Assembly (NCBI GenBank): GCA_012934845.2 | Contig: WNNJ02003589.1 | Coordinates: 124,001 to 188,000 of the forward strand | DNA length: 64,000 nucleotides | Source: Pomphorhynchus laevis | Lineage: Eukaryota > Acanthocephala > Palaeacanthocephala > Echinorhynchida > Pomphorhynchidae | Direction: 5' to 3' | In this document: positions 12,095 through 24,412 of the stretch, piece after piece | Layout: the number at the start of each line of letters is the position of its first letter | Numbering within the stretch: the first letter of the stretch is position 1 | Notes under the pieces: generated by a model | Databases searched by the model: none | Seen by the model: the letters and a program-made list of their open reading frames with translations, nothing else | Told to the model about the DNA's origin: nothing | Translations under genes and position numbers: made by a program

Positions 12095-12290
12095 ACGCTT
12101 GAGTGGAAAATATTTATCAATTGATAGGACATTATATACTTTGAGTTAGAATAAGATATTACACCAGATAATCGAATTTAATTGGAGGAAATTCATCATT
12201 ATATGTATTTGCATGTATTTTACATGTATTTTGCCCCGTCGCTATGTTTTGTCAAGTGCGAAATAACATAGCAGCTTTTCCTGGTGACTT
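12095..12290 (+). repeat. PLE 3' tail repeat, copy attached to PLE 1
   Basis: It shares the order of the tail found after PLE 4: 'AATATACTTTG...AGAATAAGATA', then 'GGAAAT...CATCATTA..CATGTATTT', a GCCCC-type block, 'AACATAGCAG' and 'CCTGGTGAC' (CCTGATGAC elsewhere). It lies about 300 bp past the RT end. Confidence 0.6.
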
Positions 12291-12299
12291 CCATGTTTA

Positions 12300-13073
12300 G
12301 ATTAATTAATCACCAAGTGGGCGTTGATTGAACGAACATGAATTTCATTTAAATGTAACGTAAATATAATTGATTTTGCATTAAAAAATGCACTCGGCAA
12401 CTATGCTTTTTGATCATTTATTTCTTAACTGCTCTTGCATAACTAAAAAATGCTTTATTTAAAAATTCAAATGTCATGTTGTATATCATTTTATAAAGAA
12501 AATCCTGAAAATGTTCCCATTCAGTTATAAATTGGAATTTATTTTGTTAGTTCTTCACAAAAAAATTAATGAAACGTTGCTGTAATGCAATTTAAACACG
12601 CATCCCTAAGGTTTTTTTAAATTCGCGAATATTTTTCAATCGTCAAGAATATAGAATATTCCTCACAAATTTCATTGTACTTTTCCATAAAATTTATTGT
12701 ACTTGAGAGTGAAACGGATTTTTACAAATATTACAAGATGTAAAATATTACAAATCAGTGAGGATGCAGAAGTACCTAAAAATCTAAGGATTTTTATGAT
12801 TTACATTTTGAATTAATTAATAGATTATATATCGAAATATATTTAATTTTATTAAATTATTTTATTATTAGCTTTATACAGAATTTTATTAATATAATTT
12901 ATTAATTTAAATCATTTTTATACAAATTCATATTAATACATTGTTTCATAATTATATAAATGTAAAAATCAAAAATAATTTATATCCAAAAATGAATTTC
13001 GTAGAAAATTAGTTCTATGTATAATAACAGCCAATCAAAATCAAATTACAAAAAAAATCTAAAATGCAATATT
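12300..13073. other. A+T-rich DNA 3' of the Hox gene
   Basis: This stretch would hold the 3' UTR of the minus-strand Hox gene. An AATAAA in that orientation (TTTATT near 12860) is a possible polyadenylation signal, but such words are frequent here. No other feature is seen. Confidence 0.35.
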
Positions 13074-13429
13074 TTACACATTACCGGATTCAACTTTTGC
13101 CCTCTTTGCAGGAAGTCGTCCTTCGTCATTATTCTCTCTGGTTTTATTGTTCACAGCCGAATCCTCTTCTACTTTGTCAGCTAATTTTGATTTGGTATTC
13201 GGGAGTTTGTGGTCTTTTTTCCATTTCATCCTCCGATTTTGAAACCAGATTTTTATTTGACGTTCCGTTAAGCTTAAAACGTGTGCGATTTCAATACGTC
13301 GCCTTCTTGTTAAATATTTATTAAAATGGAATTCCTTTTCCAACTCAAGCACTTGTTGTCTGGTATAAGCTGTTCTTGCTCGCTTTCCTTCGTTGATTAC
13401 TGTAAATCCTCCATTCAATGGTGATATTA
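13074..13429 (-). CDS. Hox4: Hox4/Deformed-class homeobox gene, exon 2 (homeodomain)
   Basis: This exon encodes a homeodomain transcription factor that patterns the anterior-posterior axis. With exon 1 (18499-19282) it gives 379 codons; residues 276-335 are the homeodomain. Visible marks are '[19 protein letters not shown]' (helix 1), '[17 protein letters not shown]' (helix 2) and '[14 protein letters not shown]' with Trp48, Gln50 and Asn51. 'DHKLPNTK' right after helix 3 is the Hox4/Dfd signature. I chose the acceptor at 13430 (pyrimidine run TCTTTCTCTAG) because exon 1 ends in phase 1 and this exon then reads on in frame. A second AG 30 nt downstream is also in frame. The stop is at 13074. 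Family call is very sure; orthology to Dfd rather than a neighbour class rests on KLPNTK. Confidence 0.95.
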
Positions 13430-14039
13430 CTAGAGAAAGATTTTTTTTACTAAAACAAGTATTTTTAAAAACTATTTTTTGATTATTTAATTATATAATT
13501 AATAACATTTTTAATTATAGAATTATTTACGTGTTTTTTACTTTTATAAATGCTAATAAACTTTACAGCATATGGATGACTTAAATATCATATTGTAGGT
13601 ATGAAATAGTGTAAAATGTCATGCCTCAATCTGTACGGGCTCAATTTTCAACCAATTTAAATCAATTAAAAACAGCGTGCAAATTGTTTTTTTATTTAAA
13701 CAATTTTCAGGAGACATGTAATTCTACATAAGTAATGAATTTCATCCATATTCTAATTGAATTGATTCAATAATATGTAAATATTTTTAAAATTTAAAAA
13801 AAATTTATTTATTATAAATTTTAATTAATTTTTAACAACAATATTTATTAGAATAAATTTTACAAATGTGTAGGTTCCTTTTTTAAAATAATTATAATAA
13901 ATTATCGTTTGTTAATAACATACGATATAATTGATTTATGCTGTAATTATCAATTATTAGAGAAATTTCATTTTTTTATTATTCATATTAAATAAACAAT
14001 TCAGTGCAATGGAAATGGATATATAAAAAGAGGACTGCA

Positions 14040-15663
14040 AATTCTTGCAGGTGATTGATGAGCTTTTACATTTGTGTAGACTGAGTCAAGCTTTGCACTG
14101 CCTCTGGTTGGAAAATTAATTATCTGCATCATATTATGCATTAAGGCCACCTTATCTATATTCAAGTGATTGATATCATCCTCAAGTAAAAAATTTGAAA
14201 CTTCATCATATGCAGAAGATGCAAACTTTGTCGGTCCTAGCGATGATTTATCTAGAGCCCGGGAAATTCTAAAAACAATAGGCCCAAAATTTGGATATTA
14301 CGTTAATCCATTAAAGAAAGAGCTGCTAATACACAAACAACGTGAATTCGACACTAGCAACTTCACTGGCTTTAAAATAAGTGAGCGTTCTATCGAAGTA
14401 CTCGGAACTCCCATTGGAGAAGAAGCTGATGTTTTTGGATATTATAAAAAACAGGGTAACATCCTGGGCATTTACACTTGAAAGATTAGTTGAAGTTAGT
14501 AAAATTGATCGACAGACTGCTTATTCCGGCTTAATACACTCTGTGCAATGGAAATGGATATATACTTACAGAACAGTACAAATGAACACGGATGTCACTA
14601 GATGTCTGAAAAACCTATTGTATAGCGGTTTTATTGAGTCAATCACTCAAGCGAAAATTGAACAAGCACATAAAGAATTATTAACTCTACCGTTTAAGTT
14701 AGGGGGCATTGGGTTACTTGATCCGAAATACATCGCTGACTTGGAGTACAATTGTTCTCGTAGAATGTACGAAACCTATCGAGACGGGTATACGGGAGAA
14801 AATGGAATGTTCAAACTCAAATAGCTAGAAACATTTCGTACATGAGATTAAACGTAGCCAAATCGAGGATAGAATTAATACTGAAATCTCTACCAGTGGA
14901 TTACTTTAAGATATTAGCACATGCTAGTTACAAGGGAGCTTCATCGTGGCTATCTTCCCTACCTCTACGTCACGAGGGGTTTCGGTTTACAAACAAGGAG
15001 TTTAGCGATGCATTAGCAGGTCGCTATGTATGGTCTTTGCGTGCGAGCATTAGAAAATAAAAAATGCATATGTTCTTCATAAATGACTATCAATCATGCA
15101 TTTTCGTACAAGACTGGAGCGTTACCATCTATCAGGCATAATGAAGTAAGGGATATATTTTCTCACCTCTTAAGCGGGATATGCAGTGGCGTGGAGGTTG
15201 AACCAGTATTAGCACCCGTACCATCTGATTATCGTTTTAATAACAATAGCACAAGCGTATCGAAAGAAGCGCGTTTGGGTGTTGTATGTAGTGGACTATT
15301 CAGAAGCCGGTTTGAGCGGACATTTTTGGATGTCGCGATATTTAATGTGCATGCTCACTTCAACTCCCGAACTGAGTGTAAGGCTGACTTTGAATACCAT
15401 GAAAAACCGAAAATATCGAAGTATGGAGAGCGAATTTTAGTTTAGAACAGGCGCATTTCAGTCCGTTAATTTTTTCGTCTTCAGGAGGAGCAAGTCAGGA
15501 ATCTAATCGAATAATGAAGCAAATAGCCTCAAAGTTAAGCTCAAAACTCGAACTCCAATATCCTCAAATAATAAAAATTTCATATGCCTTAGCTCGTGCT
15601 GCATCTGCCTGTTTAGCAGCACCACGCTCTACACATGGAAAACCTGTTCACGATCATTTTTGA
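14040..15663 (+). mobile_element. Retroelement 3' half (RT palm to C-terminal RLE-like domain) in the Hox4 intron
   Basis: Plus-strand frames read 'YAEDANFVGP' (a YADD-like box), 'EVLGTPIGEEAD', 'QWKWIYTYRT', 'LPFKLGGIGLLDP', 'GASSWLSSLPLRHEGF' and 'FTNKEFSDALAGRY'. They continue with 'HAFSYKTGALPSIRHNEVRDI', then 'RLGVVCSGLF', 'RTFLDVAIFNVHAH' and 'FSPLIFSSSGGA', ending near 15663 ('HDHF'). This is the same family as 2833-3672 and 28633-32170, and this copy shows the C-terminal half most clearly. It lies opposite to Hox4 transcription inside its intron. It is broken in several places and lacks the 5' half. An RT element with a C-terminal restriction-like endonuclease is the likely class; the clade is open. 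Confidence 0.72.
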
Positions 15664-16169
15664 TCAACAGAAAAGATAGCCAATGTTTGCTTGTAATAAT
15701 AATTATTAGCCTTTGATTTTGAGATATTTGATTTATTGTATTTGATTTATTTATTTACTGTAAAACAATTATTTAAAAATAAAATAAACAATTCATATTA
15801 TTAACCAATTCATATTATAATCTAGACGTTCCTCTAAAAGTATGATGATATAAATTAATAATGTCCCCTAGTTATTTATAAATGATTTCACAAGTAAATG
15901 TGAAGCTTCGAAATGCATCAATTATGCTGATTACTATAATTATAGATCGACCAAATATATCTTCGTCGAATTTAATGAGGTGTGTAATTTAATAAAATTA
16001 TACGAGAAAAACTAACAATCTGTATAAATAAAAAATAATCCGTTTTATTCTCCGCAGCAAAAACAGTTGACGGGACTACTCGATCACAATTTAACGAGTT
16101 AAGAATATAGAAATATTATGTATGAATTATGCAGCTAATACGTCTTGGTATATATAATCTTAAGAGTTT

Positions 16170-16460
16170 CGTTTGAATCGGTATTGCTCATTACTGGACG
16201 GTCATGTGATGGCGGCAGCCATCGTCTGTAAGATAAACGATCACACGCCGTTTCGGCTGCCTCTGTGACATTGTGAAAATGCATTTCCGACATCTAGCTT
16301 AAATTGTAGGTGGCGTGAGCTCTTAAATCCTACAATTTGCAATACTGACCATCATTAACAACCAGAGGATCAAACTTTCGGATGCTTGACGGTAAGAAAC
16401 AGAGATTGAGTCGATCGATTCTTTCTATGTAATTTAAAGACGTTTGAATCGGTATTGCTC
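16170..16460 (+). mobile_element. Short non-autonomous retroposon with 20-bp target-site duplications
   Basis: The 20-mer CGTTTGAATCGGTATTGCTC occurs at 16170-16189 and again, unchanged, at 16441-16460. Between them is a 251-bp insert (16190-16440). The insert starts 15 nt before a foldable block: TGTGA 16205-16209 pairs with TCACA 16241-16245, GGCAGCC 16214-16220 with GGCTGCC 16255-16261, and TCGT 16222-16225 with ACGA 16237-16240. After it comes 'GCATTTCCGA', a segment shared with each monomer of the array at 49035-50690. Long target duplications and no ORF suggest a SINE-like element moved by a LINE. The structure near its 5' end is discussed in the findings. Confidence 0.72.
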
Positions 16461-16729
16461 GAGATTACGATTAGTAATTCTTTCCATCTGTTTTCATATA
16501 TATATTTATATTTATTTATATATCACGTTTCACTTAAATTCGCATCGAGGCTATTTTTCATAACGAAATTATTCGCATCTATGGGCAACATCATCACATT
16601 TAAAGCTGTACATTTACTATCAGATTTGTTATCCCTTATAGATATCCGTCTTCTTTGATCACACCAAGAACGTGACGTTGCTGGATTAGATAAGGTTGGC
16701 AAGTATTTAGACAACATTTGTAGAATGAA

Positions 16730-17085
16730 GTTTATCCCAGTTTTTGCATTATTTCAGAACATAATTATTAAAATTACTGATCAAAAGTTGATACAGCAGC
16801 TTCAAGAAAATCGTGTATATGAAGATTATTGTCGTGTTCAAATTCGTCTTCTTCTTGTTGCTTTCCGCCTTGCAACTTTTCATACGCCTTCATTTCTCAA
16901 CCTTCATTTTCTTGCATTCCCGTAATCCCTTTCTTTACATGTCCTGAACTACTCTACCTTTTTTGACTTCCGCTCTTTACTTGTGACTGCTCCTCTATCG
17001 TGGAATCATCTGCCCATTCATATACGCAAATCAACCTCGCTGCCGTGATTAAAACGCCAAATCCAATTCCATTTAAACAATTTAA
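16730..17085 (+). mobile_element. LINE 3'-end fragment (CR1-like ORF2 C-terminus)
   Basis: Frames from about 16840 read 'RVQIRLLLVAFRLATFH', 'PSFLNLHFLAF' and 'VTAPLSWNHLPIHIRKST', the usual P-x-x-W-N-x-L-P closing motif of CR1-like LINE ORF2. Only this end survives. It is located in the Hox4 intron in the opposite orientation to the gene. Confidence 0.5.
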
Positions 17086-17099
17086 CTAATTTACCAGCT

Positions 17100-18450
17100 T
17101 GAATTTGCTGTTTTTGTTTGTTAGTGGACTTGTAAGCGTGCAGCTCGCACTTATTTGTCACGTTAAATAAATAATTAATTATCAGATCTGTTATCACCTG
17201 GATATCCGTATTTTTGCTCACACTGCGAACGTGATGTAGCTGGTTGATGACTGAAAACGATTTGAATTTTTGAACTTATGTTCATTCGCCGATTGCAAAG
17301 ACAAAATTTAAAAAATAACTTGTTAAATCAAGGCCTTAAACACAAGTTATGTTGTTTATATATTTCTGCAGATTTTTGTTATTGTAATATTTTATTTTCC
17401 GAAAAACGATATCCGCTCACTACTGTTTTGTAAATAAATTAGTCATTTAATGGTATCTTATTATCTTATTTATTAGTAAAAATAACTGATTACAATTTTA
17501 TACAAATTTAAATAATAGAAAATCTTAAAATTAAAATATTTATTGTTATTTAGATTTTACTTTAAAGTATTTGATTCATTTTGATACATCATATATTATC
17601 TTTTATTTTATTAATTTAAATTTTAAAGTCTTACCCTATATAAATTCAAATTATTGAAGCTCTTAAGATTAAAATATTATAATTTATTTAAATTTAAAAT
17701 TTTTAAATAAATTACAAAAATTCGTATTTTATATAAATTTAAATAATGAAAATCTAAAAATTAAAATATTTATCTTCTAGATTTATATTACGTATATTCA
17801 GTTAACTGACCTGATTAATAATTTATAATTAAAATATTTTAATTTTATTCAAAAATACAAAGATGCAATTCAGTGCAAAATATATTTGCGTTTAAATTTA
17901 GAAGTTATTAGAGTAAACAATTATGAACCCACTACTGTTTAGGAAATAAATGAGTCATTTAATTAATTTACACTAATAATGCATTATTAGTATATCGAGA
18001 GATATAAAACAACTTTATAAATTAAATTTTATGAATAAAAATATTAATATAGAATTCTAAAAATATTTGATAAATTTGATATTTATTATTTCATAATATT
18101 TAATATTTTTTATAAATTTGTTTAATTATTTCCTGGTACATTATTTTATAATATAATAATATGCATTCTATGAAGGGCTGTTATCTAATAAAGAACATAG
18201 AAACTATAATATAGATTATATTGATATATCATATCATATTATACATTATTATATTATATAATATTGATTTTTGGTATATAAACTATAGATTTTGGGCATT
18301 TTTGATTTTACAAAAATGAATTTTACAGAATAAACTAAAGAAGTCGCTGAATTTATTAGATCAAAGGTGAAACAGTAATATTCTTCCGATATGCTGAATA
18401 CTTTCGCAATATTAATTTTTGTAAAATAATTAATTAAAAAAGTTAATTAA
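17100..18450. other. A+T-rich Hox4 intron DNA, nothing recognised
   Basis: Runs of TTAAAATATTTAT-like low-complexity sequence with several short, imperfect repeats of themselves. No exon, RNA gene or mobile element could be identified. Confidence 0.4.
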
Positions 18451-18498
18451 ATAATTATTTTTGACTAATTTTTGATAAATTTAATAAAATTATCTTAC

Positions 18499-19282
18499 CT
18501 GAATTTGCATGTCCACTTGTATTAATATGTGCTCTCCTCATCCATGGATAGATTACTGGCTTGTTAACATCGTTAAAGGTTTTATCACTTCCGTGATTTT
18601 CGTTCTGTATATGTTCAGAGGATGAAGATCGTTGATCTTGAAATTGTAAATCAGTATGAGGTTGGTGGTTTATATCGTACTGCGAAGTGTCAATATTAAT
18701 TTGATTATAATATCGATTCGGATTAAGAAATACATCATATGATTGGGGTGTTGTGGAATGTAGTGGCAATGCAGATGCAGGTTGGCCATAGTAAAACCTC
18801 GAGAAAATATCGTCTTCTTCAATTGAAGTCGGTTTGGGCAAATATACGTAAGGCAACGGTTGGTGATTTGGATTGATAATATCGTTATTGAAATTGCTTG
18901 AAACGTCGAAGTTATTATAATTTGCTGCTTGAGATGTAATGAAATCCTGATATCGACCGTAAACTGAATCTGTATTTAGAAAGCAGTTATCTAATGAATT
19001 GTTATGTGCCGATCGGTATGTCTCCTTATCCGTCAATTTTCCTGATGCACTTTCTTGATGCAACAGCGTATATCTTTCATCATCTTTTAAATGGCAGATC
19101 GAACGTTCGTCTTGATATTGATGAAAACAGCAATTAAGTAATTCAGAGGGTGAAATGTCATTATCCAGTAGATCGTTACCGTTGTTTAAATTATATTTAT
19201 ATGAATTAGCTACTTTCGATTCGTTCATTCCATCTACAGCGGGAACAGCTGTAGCTGCAGAGTGAAAAATATCCATAATCAT
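18499..19282 (-). CDS. Hox4: Hox4/Deformed-class homeobox gene, exon 1 (hexapeptide)
   Basis: Exon 1 encodes the N-terminal 261 residues. It ends with the Hox hexapeptide 'VIYPWMRRAH' at residues 243-252, which binds the PBC/Exd cofactor, followed by a splice donor (TTCAG|GTAAGA, intron from 18498). The rest is rich in Asn, Ser, Asp, Tyr and His, without the usual conserved Hox4 N-terminus. The first ATG is at 19282; a second (MDIFHS) is two codons later and either could start. Splicing to 13429 removes a 5.07-kb intron and keeps the frame: hexapeptide to homeodomain is about 27 residues. The minus strand just upstream has TATATATAT near 19480, a possible promoter element, not proven. Confidence 0.92.
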
Positions 19283-20635
19283 TAATTTTTGCCTAATTTA
19301 CTTCAGACTTGAATTCAGGACAAAATTTTGAAGTCGTTTAGAATAAATTTTAATATCATTTATAATGAAACTTCTAAGTTACCACAATGCTCTACTGTCA
19401 TTCACAAAATACATTATCCAGAATTTCGTTGCAGCAAAAGCCGTGTGTGCAATCATTTTTCCAGTTGACAACTATATATATATTTGCACCAAATCTCTGT
19501 ATATATTAATTGTTTTTCTTTCTGCTTTGTAATACAATTGCGACCGATGTAGTCAAGTGAGAAAAAAGCGAGAGATTAAAAATTGCCAAAGCAAGATTGG
19601 CTGCAGTCAATTGGTTAGATTTCGTTGATTATAATGATTAAATTGATACTGTGATGATATTGTCTATATTTCGCTCTATTGCAAATAATTACGTTTCAAA
19701 TGTCACATACACGAAACAAAACACATGTAAGACATTCATATTACTGATAATTTTAGTGTTTCTCAGCAAAAAAAGTAAATTGACCAATCAGAGTTCTCAA
19801 AAGCTATCAATCAAAAATGCTTTATTTTAACCAAAAGCAACTCAATATTTGTTTATTATAGCAGAAGATCTCTGTACATGTACGTTACAAATATTAATTT
19901 TATTTCATTTTAATAACAAATGTTTTCTTCGGAAAGACGTTTACTTCTAAATTTGGTAGAATTAAAATCAATGATACATTTGTAAATTACAACTCAAAAT
20001 TTGACTGTGTGATAATTAGTAAATCTACCAAATAAAAAATTAACTTTATTTATTCAAATATTTGACTGTTTTTAAAGCACTTACGTACTTATATTCTGTG
20101 GTAAGTTTTAGTGTCGTCAACATGTTCAATCGTTTTTCTCTAACTTGGACCGCTAGGTGCCTGTCGGTTAAGTATTAAGCTAGCACCAATTTCCAATTTG
20201 CTTTTATGTGGAGCGGCCTAAAAAGGTATGTTCGACATTAGTCGATCAACAGCTAGGTAATTATCCATTGATAATTAAAAAATCACAATTTCTGAAATTT
20301 ATTGTTTATATAAAGATGTTCAGAACAAAACGGCCAGATACTATATCAATTACAATGATATTTGTAATTATTACAATATTAAAATTATCATTGTATATTG
20401 TAATCTTATATTGTAATCTTATATTGTAAATATTAAATCTAGTATTACAAATTATATTAGATAAAAGAAAAGCAGAAAGTATAACAATTTAGTTTTTAAT
20501 TAGAAATTATTAAGAATAATAAAGAATATTGGTAATATCAATATAATGGCAACAATTTGCGATTTTAAAGTATAATAGAAGTAACTAAACATTTTCCTTT
20601 AATAACTTTAAAGTTTTATTAAAAAATTATTTTTA
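19283..20635. other. Hox4 upstream region, no gene assigned
   Basis: Probably promoter and 5' flank of Hox4. A G+C-richer patch at about 20100-20290 contains 'MFNRFSLTWTARCLS' in one plus frame and a good donor (AAAAG|GTATGT near 20225), but no complete exon could be built. The rest is A+T-rich with a short TATTGTAATCT tandem at 20390-20430. Confidence 0.35.
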
Positions 20636-20639
20636 ATCA

Positions 20640-20985
20640 ATCAATGCGATCAGCTTTCTGAGTCTACGTATTTAAAAATTATATATAATTAATAATAAAA
20701 TTGCTATCAAATATTGTGTATAATTTATATATTAAGATTTAAATTAAACATAAAACATTATATTTTAAATTTTTAAAGAATTAAAATTCAAAATAAAAGT
20801 CAATTTTTATAAATTTAATAATTAATAATAGACGATGTATCAGAATAAGGCTAAAAGTTTATCAGGAGAAACTGCTGATGGTTACGTATCAGGCACCGTA
20901 TCAGGTTACGGTGCCTATTCATCGTCCCAGCATAGCAACGGGACCAAATACATGTTAATGACGTTAAAAAATATTGCTCAATAAA
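20640..20985 (-). repeat. PLE 3' tail repeat
   Basis: Minus-oriented copy. It carries the 'TGAGTCTACGTATTT' end at 20660, the 'AAAGTCAATTTTTAT' block at 20805, 'GATGTATCAGAATAAGG' at 20833 and 'CCAAATACATG' at 20945. An extra GCACCGTATC/TACGGTGC fold has been inserted or duplicated inside it at 20893-20922. Confidence 0.6.
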
Positions 20986-20989
20986 ATTT

Positions 20990-21860
20990 AAATAATTAAA
21001 TAATAATTAATTATAAAAAATAAATAATTATTATATAGGATTTGATATAATTTATATCAAGTTAAAATTTAAAATTGAACTTAAATATAAAAGTCAATTT
21101 TTATGAATTGACTAATAAATAATAGACTATGTATCAGAATAAGAATTAGATGTCATCAGGAGGAACTGCTCTATTATCAGGATTATATGTCATAATGAGG
21201 AACTGCTATGTTATCATGTTACGGTGTCTATGTTTGTGTATTTATTTTACTATTTTCCGCTTGATTTATTATGCAAAAATTCGAAATTTTTTATTATCCA
21301 TAAATTTGAAAATAATACTTATATACAAGGGGTTTAATGTAATTTTGGATTCTAAAATCATATATTTAATTTAGATTTACTTTTTACACAGTTATGAACA
21401 AATTCATATTCTATAAAGCTTAAAAACAAGTCAGCTATAATTGGGCTACTATTACCACCCATTGGAACACCTTTTACTTGTCTAAATATAGATGTCCCTG
21501 CTTTTAAATAATTTTGATTTATCAAAATATTTAAGGATTCTATTAATTCAATTTTATCCATATATTTATATTTACTTGATGGTTTTATTTTTGTTAGATA
21601 GGCGTTATAATTATTATAACATATATATGTATATCTATTTCATTTAATTATCTATTGGATTTTATGTAATTTTGGATTCCAATATAATATAGGTATAGTT
21701 TTATTACCTGATTTAACCTTTATACCATTTTTATCCATTATAGAACAGTGACTTGTAATAATTGTTCAAAACTTAAATCACTACGTTCATATGTTGTGTT
21801 TATATTTAAATCATTATAATTAACTTTTAAAAATAAAATATTATTGAAATTATTTTATCA
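20990..21860 (-). mobile_element. Penelope-like element copy 2, internally deleted, with 3' tail
   Basis: On the minus strand 21561-21371 reads 'MDKIELIESLNILINQ', 'RQVKGVPMGGNSSP' and 'IADLFLSFIEYEFVHN', almost identical to PLE 1. Upstream (21650-21860) is DNA matching the 10560-10710 region of PLE 1, so the middle of the RT is missing. The tail repeat follows at 21345-20990. This is a dead copy. Confidence 0.75.
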
Positions 21861-21869
21861 TCATTGAAT

Positions 21870-23560
21870 AATATTTTAATAATTTAAATAATCTTTTATC
21901 ATTGAATAATAGATTTCAGAGATTTCATACAAACGTTCGTTGCTAATATTATTACTCTAGATAATACAATAACTTTAACTAAACTCTTTAATATTAGTCA
22001 TAAGTTATTAAAATTAAATTAATTTATTAATTTATTATTAAATTATTAAACTCTTTAATATTACTCTTTAATATTAACTTTAATAACTCTTTAATATTAG
22101 TCATTATAAACTTGAACATAATATTATAATTTTAAATATTATAATATTTTATAATCATAACATAATAATTGTTTAATGTTAAATTTTATATGTTTTGCCC
22201 AAACTCTAAAATTACTTTTTAAATTATTTGAACGAAACCAAAATCTCAAAATAAGAAAATAATCATTTAAAAATATGTTTATTTCAGACTAAAGAAATTT
22301 AATTTTCTAACATTATTTTTCTTGAAATCCCTTAAAATTTACATCTGAAAATCGCAAATTAATAGATCGAAGATATATTTTTATTTTAATTACTTTAACC
22401 TAAAATATCTTTATCAAAAATTATTATAATTTTGAATTTATTTTTAAATTTGCATTTTGAGATAAAATATTAATTGTAAATCGCTATCTTAATCCTGCCT
22501 AAAATATTAATTGTATTGATTAAATGTTGTAAATCCTGTCATCGTTTTAATAAAAAAAAATCTCTATAATTTATTTCATTTTCGTTAGTAGATAATATCA
22601 ATTTAAAGAATCATTAATTTACCATTTCAAAGCATCATTTTAATGGTTTTTAAATATTTCAGAGCATCAATCATCAAACCGTTAAAAATCATTTCATAAA
22701 ATCATTGCGATAAATTGATTAACTATTCAAGTTCAAAAGCTGCTCAAACTATTTATAAATCTGAAAAAATAAATAAATTAGAAATAGCGATACCTAGATA
22801 TAGCGATATCAATTCTTGATTTTCAAACTTATAAATTAACTTTTTATTATTCAATTTACTGATAGTTTAGTGAATATGTTTGCCCTTCATTAAATGTTTG
22901 AACGGCAAACATTTATTTATTTTTAATTGTAATCAATAGGAACATTGAAAAATGTGGTTAAAATTTAAAAGTTGATTATACTAATTTGCTTAGTACTAAT
23001 TTTGCAAACCGATATGTTTTGGATACTTGGATTAGATAAACATAAATTCTGTTATTTTCTGATAATTTTTCTGATAAGATCTAATGAAATTCTGCAGAAA
23101 CGAGAAATGCCATCAATAATGCAATTAATCATAAGAGCAGATTTTTAGTTGCAATTGAGACAGTGATCATTGAAATAACATCAAACGTACTGGAATATAA
23201 ATCTTATTCGTAAAGCTATTCGAAATTGATGAAATACCTAGATAATTCCTAGATTGAAAATTATCAATTATATTACTAGAGAACATTCTGCATTAAATCA
23301 TAATTGAAAAATTAAATTTTAAATTAAAATGTAAAATAGTATGATATTATGAAATATTAAATTTATAATCCTACAATATTGACAGATTTTTAACATTAAA
23401 TATAAACATTAAGGAGAAATATTAGCATTAGCATAAAAACATTAATATTATAAAGAGAATAAAAACGATAAAGAGAAACATAATATAAACAGCATAAATT
23501 ATAAATTATAAATAAATTATATTTTATGTAATTCTGTATTACCATCTCATAATTAAAAAA
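21870..23560. other. A+T-rich intergenic DNA
   Basis: No gene, RNA or element recognised. Low-complexity A/T runs with short local duplications (for example CTCTTTAATATTA near 22045-22090). Confidence 0.4.
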
Positions 23561-23570
23561 TTAAATGTTA

Positions 23571-23702
23571 GATATTTAATCAGATATTTAATATTTTATC
23601 AGATAACTAAGTCAGATATTTAATCAGATATTTAATATTTTATCAGATAACTAAGTCAGATATTTAATCAGATATTTAATATTTTATCAGATAACTAAGT
23701 AT
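23571..23702. repeat. Tandem repeat, about 44-bp unit, three copies
   Basis: The unit starts GATATTTAATCAGATATTTA and ends in TCAGATAACTAAGTCA; starts are near 23571, 23614 and 23659. The TCAGATAACTAAGT word also occurs at the end of PLE tail repeats, so the array may have grown from one. Confidence 0.75.
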
Positions 23703-23824
23703 TTGTATTTAATGTAAAAATTAAAAACATAAAATGCTAAAAATGATCAAATCAGATCTTCTAAATAAGTCTACGTATTTAATGCTATTAAAAATAAAGA
23801 TAAATAATTATAAATATTAATAAT

Positions 23825-24235
23825 TATATAAAATTTAATAATTTTTTGTTGATATATAATTCTACATTATATACAATAGAAAAAATCATCAAACATGCTT
23901 GAAAACAAGCAGAAAAATAATAATATCGTATCTATAATACCTAGTTTAAGTATTTCAGACAGAGGTTATAAGACCAGCAAAACAAAATCCATAGGTCAAT
24001 AATACTTGCCAGTAGAACAAATCAGATAACTAAGTATACGTATTTTTAACAATATATAAATTTAAAATAAAGATAAATGATTATAATAAATGATTACATA
24101 AGATTTTATACAATTTATATTTATATAACGATAAAATTTATAATTAAAATTTTAAAGAAAAGTCAATATTTTTGAATTTATTAATAAATAATATACGATG
24201 TATTAGAATAATGTATCGTTTCATCCAATGCTCGA
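23825..24235 (-). repeat. PLE tail repeat with its 'B' block (minus orientation)
   Basis: Contains 'TTGTTGATATATAATTCTAC', 'GCTTGAAAACAAGC', 'GACAGAGGTTATAAG', the 'CAGATAACTAAGTATACG' joint and the tail end to 'TATACGATGTATTAG'. It is a close inverted copy of 39690-40090 and a direct copy of 51940-52325. Confidence 0.65.
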
Positions 24236-24412
24236 TCGTATCTTAGTTTTAAAGACTAGTTTTTTAACTCAAATAATGTCTTTGTTAATGTATTTATAAC
24301 CAAGAAAATTGTTTTGACCAGCTCATAAATTTAATTTAAAACTACAGATTGTAGGTATTAATAACCAAGACAATTTTTTAACCTTTGTATATTGAGTCAT
24401 GTTTACGCTCTA

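Noticed and set aside
13000-20600. miR-10 near Hox4
   Set aside because: I looked on both strands for the conserved ACCCTGTAGATCCG core by eye and did not find it in the window.
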